From Bacteroidaceae bacterium (GTDB lineage: Bacteria; Bacteroidota; Bacteroidia; Bacteroidales; Bacteroidaceae), in assembly GCA_017517605.1 (NCBI GenBank), contig JAFWYQ010000091.1:1-59635 (forward strand): a stretch of DNA of 59,635 nt, read 5' to 3'. The notes beneath the pieces were generated by a model, which was given only the letters and a program-made list of their open reading frames with translations, was not told the DNA's origin and searched no databases. Every line of letters starts with the position of its first letter. The stretch's first letter is position 1. Positions 53,281 to 59,635 of this stretch are shown one piece after another. Made by a program: the position numbers and the translations under genes.

Positions 53281-53311
53281 CAAAGATAGATATTATTTTC
53301 TTGAATACAAA
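53281..53311 (-). promoter_or_regulatory. Promoter TTTG-N19-TATCTTTG, almost leaderless
   Basis: On the minus strand, TTTG (53311-53308), 19 nt, then TATCTTTG (53288-53281). Only GCGCC-like four bases separate the -7 from ATG 53276, so the mRNA would start at or beside the AUG. Confidence 0.75.
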
Positions 53312-53371
53312 CAATGTTTTAGCCTTTTTAGTTTTAGCATAGACTCTTTTTACATTTTTTCCTGATTCTTC

Positions 53372-55750
53372 TTATCCCTTGCAAATCTCATCCGCCGGAT
53401 GGGCGGTAGCCGTCTTCCACACGCGCCAACCGACGCAGAGGGCCACAAGCAGGGCTACGGCCATGAAGATGCCGACATAAATCCACCACGGAATTTCCGT
53501 TTGCACCACATATTGCTCCAACCATGGTTTCATGCAGGCATAGCCGATGGGGAAGGCCACGAGGGCGGCCACTCCTTGCAGAGCCATGTATTCAACGATG
53601 AACATGTCCAAGATGTCTTTCGTAGTAGCACCGAACACCTTGCGTACGGCAATCTCTTTGCGCCGTTGCTCACAGGTGAGCATTATCATTGACCACACGC
53701 CGAAAAGGGCGATGAGGATGCAGACACCAGTAATGATGTTGAGGAGCTTCTGCAGGTTGAGTTCGCTTCGGAGAAGTCTTTCGTATGCTTCTTGGAAATC
53801 CATCAAATTATAACCTTCTATGGGGTATTCCTGCTTTTCTATGTATGCATCAATTTTGTCCATCAATCTCTTTTTCATTCCCGGTTTATATTTCATAAGT
53901 ATTGTGTTGCTATGGTCTATATAAGAAGCATTAAAAGCTTCATATCTGTAGAATGTAGGCTTGGCAGGCGTAGTTGGCGATTCATTTAATACGTCTTTGA
54001 TGATTCCGACAATATTGTATCGTCCTATTCTCTGACCTATAGGCTGTGTACATCCAAGGTGATGGACGAAGGTTTCGTTTACAAGGATATTTACTCCACG
54101 AGGATTGTCAAGATACACCTTTGTATGTTCATCACCTTCGTTTAACCATCTTCCCTCCTTCAAGCGAAGTCCGTAGAACTTTACCAAAGTCTCATTAAGG
54201 ACATCACTACAGCATTCTAATGGTGTATGCAAGTCCGGATAATCCTCTGAATCAAATGATACATCATAATGCCATTCTCCTCCAGTAAACAGACAAGAAT
54301 GTGATGAAAATACAGTGTCTAATTCCGGACATTGCTTCAGGAAATGAAAGACTCCTGTCCTATATTCTTCCCAGTCATAATTACTATATCGAAATATATT
54401 AGTCCACTGCATGCGATTTTCTCTTTCAAAACCAATGTGTGTGTTGCGCAAGTAATCCAACTGCTTAAAGAATACGCCAGAACAGAAAATGCAGAAAATG
54501 CTGATGGCAATTTGTAGTGTCACACTGAATCTGCGAAAAATGTAGTAGCGGGTAAGTGCGCCCACTCCCGCGATGCTACTTTGCAACGACTGGCGACGGA
54601 AGTACCAGATGGCAGGCAGGGAAATGAGCAATGAAACAATGGTTACCAATAACAGATAGAGAAGTGATTCGCGATGAATATACCCCATGTCCCGTGGCAA
54701 CGAGGTCATCGTAAGGAACCATTCGGCCGAGAGGCTTACCGTCATCAACCCAAAGCCCATCGCAATAAGCAACAACAGACCGTATTCGGTGAGAAATTGA
54801 AAAATCAAGTCGCGTCCCGTAGCACCGAATACCGTGCGCAGGGCCATTTCACGTTTGCGGATGAATAGGCGGTTGATGAATAAGGTCAGATAGTTCAGCA
54901 AGCCACACAGAATCAGCAATCCACTGGCAAGAGCAAAAAGGTAGATGTGATGGAGTTTTGTCCTTGCATACAGTTCGTACATCCGTGTGAAATGGCGCAC
55001 TTTGGTAATGGGCCTCATACATAGTTTATCTTCATGAAACATTCCACTTTCATAAAGTTCTATTTCGCCAAGTCTTCTGTTCAATTCTTCCACATCAGCT
55101 TTCGGTGAAATATGAGCCATGGCAATAAAGTTATGGGTACTAGTTCTATAAGGCCTATCTGGAGCCATACGGCTCACAAAGTCGAAATCGAAATTGGAAT
55201 GTCTGCCCCATTCGTCAAAAACCGCTGTTACGATACGGGTTTGCTTATACCCATTATCCACCGTAACCAACTCTTTCCCAATGGGTGATTCGTTACCCCA
55301 TAGACGGGCCGCCATTACGTCGCTAACGGCCACTTCGTCCGGATTATGTACAAAACTGGTGGTTCCTTCCTTCAATTGGAATCCTACCAACGACACAAAA
55401 TTGGTGTCAGTCATACACCATTCCCCTTGTCGCCTGCTTTCGCGCCAATCAAGTCCGTTGATACTATCGGCATATAACTCATAAATAATAGAGAGTTGTT
55501 CTAATTGGGGAAGTTCATGCAACAGACGGGTTTCTAATTTAGATGGGGAAGCCGTACTTTTCCCAAACATAAGGACATACAGATTCTCCGCATCCCGATG
55601 GAACGCATCATACGTCGTTTCATACTTTATCCACATGCTTGCCAGTGCGAAGCAGGCGAAGCCGATGGCCAGGCTGACGATGCTGACCACGGATTGCAGG
55701 CGGTACTTGATAAGTTGGCGCCAGGCAAGTTCTAAATAATGTCGTATCAT
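53372..55750 (-). CDS. ABC transporter permease, MacB/FtsX type (paralogue B)
   Basis: A 792-residue protein starting MIRHYLELAWRQLIKYRLQS. Domain plan as in paralogue A: an N-terminal helix, MacB core, three helices, then a second core and the FtsX end with MLTCEQRRKEIAVRKVFGAT and three helices. The ends are close to those of A and C, while the two periplasmic domains differ clearly (here SIIYELYADSINGLDW, RTVFGATGRDLIFQ). No ATPase gene is adjacent. It is probably partnered with a MacB- or LolD-like ATPase elsewhere. It lies 153 nt downstream of paralogue C. Confidence 0.88.
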   Translation of the reverse strand: MIRHYLELAWRQLIKYRLQSVVSIVSLAIGFACFALASMWIKYETTYDAFHRDAENLYVLMFGKSTASPSKLETRLLHELPQLEQLSIIYELYADSINGLDWRESRRQGEWCMTDTNFVSLVGFQLKEGTTSFVHNPDEVAVSDVMAARLWGNESPIGKELVTVDNGYKQTRIVTAVFDEWGRHSNFDFDFVSRMAPDRPYRTSTHNFIAMAHISPKADVEELNRRLGEIELYESGMFHEDKLCMRPITKVRHFTRMYELYARTKLHHIYLFALASGLLILCGLLNYLTLFINRLFIRKREMALRTVFGATGRDLIFQFLTEYGLLLLIAMGFGLMTVSLSAEWFLTMTSLPRDMGYIHRESLLYLLLVTIVSLLISLPAIWYFRRQSLQSSIAGVGALTRYYIFRRFSVTLQIAISIFCIFCSGVFFKQLDYLRNTHIGFERENRMQWTNIFRYSNYDWEEYRTGVFHFLKQCPELDTVFSSHSCLFTGGEWHYDVSFDSEDYPDLHTPLECCSDVLNETLVKFYGLRLKEGRWLNEGDEHTKVYLDNPRGVNILVNETFVHHLGCTQPIGQRIGRYNIVGIIKDVLNESPTTPAKPTFYRYEAFNASYIDHSNTILMKYKPGMKKRLMDKIDAYIEKQEYPIEGYNLMDFQEAYERLLRSELNLQKLLNIITGVCILIALFGVWSMIMLTCEQRRKEIAVRKVFGATTKDILDMFIVEYMALQGVAALVAFPIGYACMKPWLEQYVVQTEIPWWIYVGIFMAVALLVALCVGWRVWKTATAHPADEICKG

Positions 55751-55754
55751 ATAA

Positions 55755-55903
55755 TTAAGGTTCCCTCTAACTCCCCCAAAGGGGTGGATTCAAGGGAAAT
55801 GTTTGTTGATTTACTATTTTGTTATTTACTATTTATTTCCGATTTTATTGATTTGTCTATTCCTGTTCCCTTTCCTTTGGGGAGGGTTAGGGTGGGGCTC
55901 CCC
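55755..55903. repeat. Intergenic inverted repeat between permeases B and C
   Basis: CCCTCTAACTCCCCCAAAGG (from 55764) pairs with CTTTGGGGAGGGTTAGGGTG (55874-55893). The central TTTACTATTTTGTTATTTAC also occurs at 52650-52670, showing that this is a copy of the 52590-52800 element. Confidence 0.75.
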
Positions 55904-58282
55904 TTACCCCTTGCAAATCTCATCTGCCGGATGGGCGGTAGCCGTCTTCCACACGCGCCAACCGACGCAGAGGGCGACGAGCAGCGCCACCATGAGGAAG
56001 ATGCCGACGTAAATCCACCAGGGAATAGAGGTCTGCACTACGTATTGCTCCAGCCACGGTTTCATGCAGGCATAGCCGATGGGGAAGGCCACGAGGGCGG
56101 CCACTCCTTGCAGAGCCATGTATTCAACGATGAACATGTCCAGGATGTCTTTTGTCGTAGCACCGAACACCTTGCGTACGGCAATCTCCTTGCGCCGTTG
56201 CTCACAGGTGAGCATTATCATCGACCATACGCCGAAGAGGGCGATAAGGATGCAGACACCGGTGGTGACACTAAGGAGGTGGCGTAGGTTCTTCTCTGAC
56301 ACCAGCATCGGACTATATTTTTCGTCGAAAGTTCTTGGCTCCACATTCCCCCATTCGTTTTTCTTATAAAAGTCTATGATTTTTTGTCGTAACGTAGACC
56401 ATGAATCGGGTTTGAACTTTATCAATATCCTTTTATAGTTGGAAGAACCATACGAATAAGCACCTATGGAAGGCACTGCTTTTTCGGTAGGTGAAACGCT
56501 TTGAATGTCCTTGTAGACACCAACGATAGTATATGTCGTTTTATCGTCACCCCTTAATGTGGTTACAAAAGTTTTACCTATGGGGTCCTCCCAACCTAAA
56601 TGGCGTGCCAAAGTTTGATTGATACATACATTATTACTTTTGCTCATTTCTCTGTATTCTTCCATCGTAAATGAGCCTGTTCTAAAGTCTCCAGGACGTG
56701 GCCAACGTCCTTGCAATAAAGTCAATTCATAGAATTCTGCAATGGGTTCATTGATTTCCTGCACGTGTACACCACAGGGCTCGTTTATTTGTGGGTTGTT
56801 TTCTTTTGTTAACTTTTTGTCATAGGAATAAAAACCATGACTGGGGAATATAGGCAGATACAATGATAAGGTGGTGTCAACTTCAGGTTGCTGGTTTATA
56901 AAGGAAAGTAATTCCATGCATTTGTCTTCGTTTATACCTACATATCCTCGATTCTCCCGTTTGAAACCGATGTCATCATGTTGCAGGGTGTCAATCTGCT
57001 TCATCATCACCACCACACAGAAGATGCAGAAGATGGAAATCCCAATCTGTACTCCTGTACTGATACGGCGGAAGATGTGATAACGCATCAAACCTCCTGC
57101 TCCAACGATTCCACTTTGCAGGGATTGGCGTTGAAAATATGAGATAACGGGCATGGAGAGCAATAGAGAAAACACCAATACAATGGTTGAATAAAGGGCT
57201 ACTTCCTGATAGATGAATTCCGTACTCACGGGGAGTCGCGACATTTCATAGAACCAATCCATGGATAATTCTACCACCAGGAATCCAACGGCAAGAGCTA
57301 TGAATAACAGGAGACCATACTCGATAAGGAATTGTGTTATCAGGTTCCATCCAGATGCTCCGAATGTCTTGCGCAGGGCTATCTCGCGTTTGCGGATGAA
57401 GAGACGGTTGATGAACATCGTCAGGTAATTCAACAAGCCGCACACAATCAATAGCAAACTGGCCACAGAAAACAGGTAGATGTGGTTCATCTGGAACTTG
57501 GCTGTTTCATTATAAAATTTTGTGTGATGGCGCATCTCTGTGATAGGAAGGAATTGTAAGTGCCAATTCAATTCATAATAGGGGTTATCTCCCTTTATCA
57601 TCATATCATACAGTTTCTTATACACACTATCGGCATCTGCTGAAGGGTGCAAGCGCGTGACGCAAGTTCCACGATTTCCCCACATTTCCATATCCTTTTC
57701 TGGAAATTTGCTTAGTAGGTCCATTGGGAAATTGGAATGTCCTTCCCAATCCTTGAATACACCTGTCACGATACGGGTACGTTGTTCTTTCCCATCGTAG
57801 CTTTCATCAATCAAATCCTTACCTATAGGAGATTCGTCTCCCCAAAAACGACGGGCAAACTTTTCACTGACAGCCACTTGCCCCTCATCGTGCATAAAAC
57901 CGGGACCACCTTCTATGAACTCCACGTTTAAGATGGAAAGAAAATGCTCGTCCTGCAATTCGTGCTCATCCAAGAAATATTTCTGATTAACAGGCTTAAT
58001 AGCTGTCATCCGAAATAATGTATATTCCGAAACTTCTGGTATTTGATCCAAATACGTTGTTTTGATTGCTTCATTGTCGATGCCGATACTTCCATCCAAT
58101 AGAATGGTATAGAGCCTGTCCGCATCCTTATGAAACGCATCGTACGTCGTTTCATACTTTATCCACATGCTTGCCAGTGCGAAGCAGGCGAAGCCGATGG
58201 CCAGGCTGATGATGCTGACTACGGATTGCAAGCGGTATTTGGTGAGTTGTTGCCAGGCAACGGATAAATAGTGTCGTATCAT
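55904..58282 (-). CDS. ABC transporter permease, MacB/FtsX type (paralogue C)
   Basis: A 792-residue protein. ATG 58282 (MIRHYLSVAWQQLTKYRLQS) was chosen by alignment with paralogue B; the open frame goes 35 codons further upstream through the likely promoter. The mid part (SVASLLLIVCGLLNYLTMFI, RKTFGASGWNLITQ) is closer to paralogue A than to B. Its double MacB-core/FtsX plan is complete. Like A and B it lacks a neighbouring ATPase. Three paralogues in one 40-kb segment suggest duplication with later exchange of end sequences. Confidence 0.88.
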   Translation of the reverse strand: MIRHYLSVAWQQLTKYRLQSVVSIISLAIGFACFALASMWIKYETTYDAFHKDADRLYTILLDGSIGIDNEAIKTTYLDQIPEVSEYTLFRMTAIKPVNQKYFLDEHELQDEHFLSILNVEFIEGGPGFMHDEGQVAVSEKFARRFWGDESPIGKDLIDESYDGKEQRTRIVTGVFKDWEGHSNFPMDLLSKFPEKDMEMWGNRGTCVTRLHPSADADSVYKKLYDMMIKGDNPYYELNWHLQFLPITEMRHHTKFYNETAKFQMNHIYLFSVASLLLIVCGLLNYLTMFINRLFIRKREIALRKTFGASGWNLITQFLIEYGLLLFIALAVGFLVVELSMDWFYEMSRLPVSTEFIYQEVALYSTIVLVFSLLLSMPVISYFQRQSLQSGIVGAGGLMRYHIFRRISTGVQIGISIFCIFCVVVMMKQIDTLQHDDIGFKRENRGYVGINEDKCMELLSFINQQPEVDTTLSLYLPIFPSHGFYSYDKKLTKENNPQINEPCGVHVQEINEPIAEFYELTLLQGRWPRPGDFRTGSFTMEEYREMSKSNNVCINQTLARHLGWEDPIGKTFVTTLRGDDKTTYTIVGVYKDIQSVSPTEKAVPSIGAYSYGSSNYKRILIKFKPDSWSTLRQKIIDFYKKNEWGNVEPRTFDEKYSPMLVSEKNLRHLLSVTTGVCILIALFGVWSMIMLTCEQRRKEIAVRKVFGATTKDILDMFIVEYMALQGVAALVAFPIGYACMKPWLEQYVVQTSIPWWIYVGIFLMVALLVALCVGWRVWKTATAHPADEICKG

Positions 58283-58313
58283 GTGATTCGGTTTGGATTG
58301 ATAAAAGTTGCTA

Positions 58314-58321
58314 CAAATATA
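58314..58321 (-). promoter_or_regulatory. Possible -7 element (TATATTTG) of permease C
   Basis: Minus-strand TATATTTG lies 31 nt before ATG 58282 and inside the longer open frame, supporting the shorter start. Confidence 0.45.
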
Positions 58322-58456
58322 CGGATTTTTGTCAGAAGGAAGAATGCTTTCTTCCTTTTTTATGAAAGGAACTTGTGTTTTCATCATTTCATCCGTATGA
58401 TGAGGGCCTTGAGATACTAATCTTGATGCATAAAGTTACCGACTTTGTAACCTTTT

Positions 58457-58540
58457 CACAGTTGTGATTAAGCTTGACCACGGATGTGAAAAAACCTCAC
58501 CACAATTGTGATTAGGATTAATCACGTATGTGATGAGGTT
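58457..58540. repeat. Direct and inverted repeat (CACARTTGTGATTA)
   Basis: Unit 1 CACAGTTGTGATTA ... CACGGATGTGA (58457-58489) is repeated as CACAATTGTGATTA ... CACGTATGTGA (58501-58533). In addition AACCTCACCACAATTGTGAT (from 58493) folds onto ATCACGTATGTGATGAGGTT. The gap 58283-58614 contains no gene; this element lies between the GH43 stop and permease C. Confidence 0.7.
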
Positions 58541-58614
58541 GTAAAATGCAGGTTCTTACTCAATAAAGATTGTGGTCAAGAACCGTAAATCTACGGACTA
58601 AGCCGTGCTTGTCA

Positions 58615-59635
58615 TCAATGAGCGCGGAAGTTCCACTTCGAGTTGTCGGTATTGAAGTCCCACTCAGCCAATGTAGGAGTACTGTCGGCGATAGAGTAGA
58701 GGACATACTTCTTGTTCAGACCTTCCTGTCCGGGGATTGCCGTAGGCATGATACGGAATGTACCGTCCACAGCCTGCTCGATGCGCCACAACTGCTCGTC
58801 GGCTCCTGAGAACTCAGATACTGCAGTTACCTCAAGGTCAGCAGTAGCAGCCAAAGCACGGTTTGTTCCCTCGATAACAATCTTGTAGTAAGGACCACCC
58901 AAGTAACCACCTGCCTCGGCTACCGGAGTGATAGTCCAACGCTGGTGAGGACGGAACATATAGTCGCCGATACGTACGGGGATGTCGCCCTTAGGCCATG
59001 TGTCGATAACATCAGCCAATTTCTGGCCTCCGATAGGCTTCACAGGAGTGTTGTTGCCGCCACCGCCGAAACCGAAGCCACCACCGGCACGCTGTACGTT
59101 CTGACGAACGAAGTCAACAGCCAACTCCAATGCATAACCTCTACGCTCTGACTCGATTTCGAATGTACCACCCTGGAAACGGTCGCCGGCGTATGGCCAA
59201 TCGTTCTTCCACAACAAAGGACGGATACCGAGTACGCTACGGCCGCCTTGTCTGTAGTCAGCTTCGTAGTGGCATGACATGATTTCGATACCTTCGTCGA
59301 TGATTACACGTCCGAAGTGACCGGGACCAGTTACACTGTCACCGGCAGCAATTACCATACGGCCACCACCGTGATACATGTCGCGGCCTACATTGTCGAT
59401 ATAAGGACCAGTTACTGTGCGTGAGCGGCCTACTACGATGTTGTAAGTAGAGTTCACACCGTCGCAGCAAGTTCCGTGAGTACCGAGGAGGTAATACCAA
59501 CCGTTGCGGTAGATAAGGTCGGTAGCTTCGCAGTCGATAGCGATGTCAAGTTCCTTGTTGCCCTTTACGCGCTCAGCGGTGTTGGGGTCAAGCTCGATAA
59601 GGCGGATAGTACCGAAGTAAGTACCGTAGCATACC
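58615..59635 (-). CDS. GH43 family arabinanase-like enzyme, C-terminal part (truncated by window)
   Basis: About 339 codons are visible; the 5' end lies beyond the window. The frame opens VCYGTYFGTIRLIELDPNTA and has IAIDCEATDLIYRNGWYYLL (a Glu at the general-acid position), GTHGTCCDGVNSTYNI, VGRSRTVTGPY and SVTGPGHFG (a His typical of GH43 arabinanases). After the propeller comes a glycine-rich hinge (AGGGFGFGGGGNN), then a beta domain of about 140 residues. It probably acts on arabinan or arabinoxylan side chains. The signal peptide is not visible. Confidence 0.82.
   Translation of the reverse strand, partial: VCYGTYFGTIRLIELDPNTAERVKGNKELDIAIDCEATDLIYRNGWYYLLGTHGTCCDGVNSTYNIVVGRSRTVTGPYIDNVGRDMYHGGGRMVIAAGDSVTGPGHFGRVIIDEGIEIMSCHYEADYRQGGRSVLGIRPLLWKNDWPYAGDRFQGGTFEIESERRGYALELAVDFVRQNVQRAGGGFGFGGGGNNTPVKPIGGQKLADVIDTWPKGDIPVRIGDYMFRPHQRWTITPVAEAGGYLGGPYYKIVIEGTNRALAATADLEVTAVSEFSGADEQLWRIEQAVDGTFRIMPTAIPGQEGLNKKYVLYSIADSTPTLAEWDFNTDNSKWNFRAH

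Noticed and set aside
53372..58282. Permease copies considered as an insertion sequence or composite transposon
   Set aside because: No transposase, terminal inverted repeats or target duplications; the repeats between them are of the general intergenic family.

Overview
The window looks like a chromosomal segment of a plant-fibre-degrading Bacteroidota bacterium, most likely Prevotella in the broad sense (gut or rumen). This rests on Bacteroidota-type promoters (TTTG, a 19-20 nt spacer, then TAnnTTTG, seen in front of both tRNA genes and several protein genes), on many Sec and lipoprotein signal peptides on glycoside hydrolases, on TonB receptors, on a bimodular GH10-CE1 enzyme like those known from Prevotella, and on short C-terminal tails of the 'GQRV...YKGIVI' type. 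The genus is an inference.

Region 1 (1-9.4 kb) is mostly housekeeping: the 5' end of a TonB receptor, a nitroreductase, a DUF2520 / KdsC-like / Maf trio, a low-molecular-weight phosphotyrosine phosphatase, tRNA-Ser(CGA), ffh, a TlpA-like lipoprotein, folD, a CapA-like protein and tRNA-His. Region 2 (10-18.3 kb) is a run of four secreted xylan enzymes on the + strand: GH10-CE1, GH30, GH43 and GH8 (Rex type). Together they could cut the backbone, release ferulate, trim arabinose and finish oligosaccharides from the reducing end. Region 3 (18.9-29.2 kb) has a MacB/FtsX-like permease, then a leftward unit GH2 - LamG/beta-propeller - DUF362, divergent from a TonB receptor.

Region 4 (29.5-34.7 kb) is the most unusual part. 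Six leftward genes encode a NapH-NapG-like fused polyferredoxin with an internal twin-arginine motif, a Tat-type aldo/keto reductase with C-terminal 4Fe-4S motifs, DUF1893, an ECF-type S component, TatA and TatC. It reads as an exported redox module carried together with its own translocase. Region 5 (34.8-41.3 kb) has a DUF1573-GH3 fusion, then leftward an exported protein of unknown function coupled to an O-antigen-ligase-like gene broken by a one-base frameshift. Region 6 (42.1-51.3 kb) is a second + strand hemicellulose run: CE15, GH97, GH115, GH98; its activities suit glucuronoxylan still esterified to lignin. Region 7 (51.4-59.6 kb) has an iron alcohol dehydrogenase, a tiny membrane protein next to a frameshifted DUF6722 gene, two more paralogous permeases and a GH43 gene cut by the window end.

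No susD and no hybrid two-component or other regulator is visible, so the xylan enzymes must rely on uptake and regulation encoded elsewhere. Intergenic regions are full of inverted and dispersed repeats, some shared between distant gaps, and one lies inside the apparent signal-peptide region of a gene. Two single-base frameshifts may be real or sequence errors. The sequence was read by eye without database searches, so family names rest on recognised motifs and subfamily or substrate claims are tentative.
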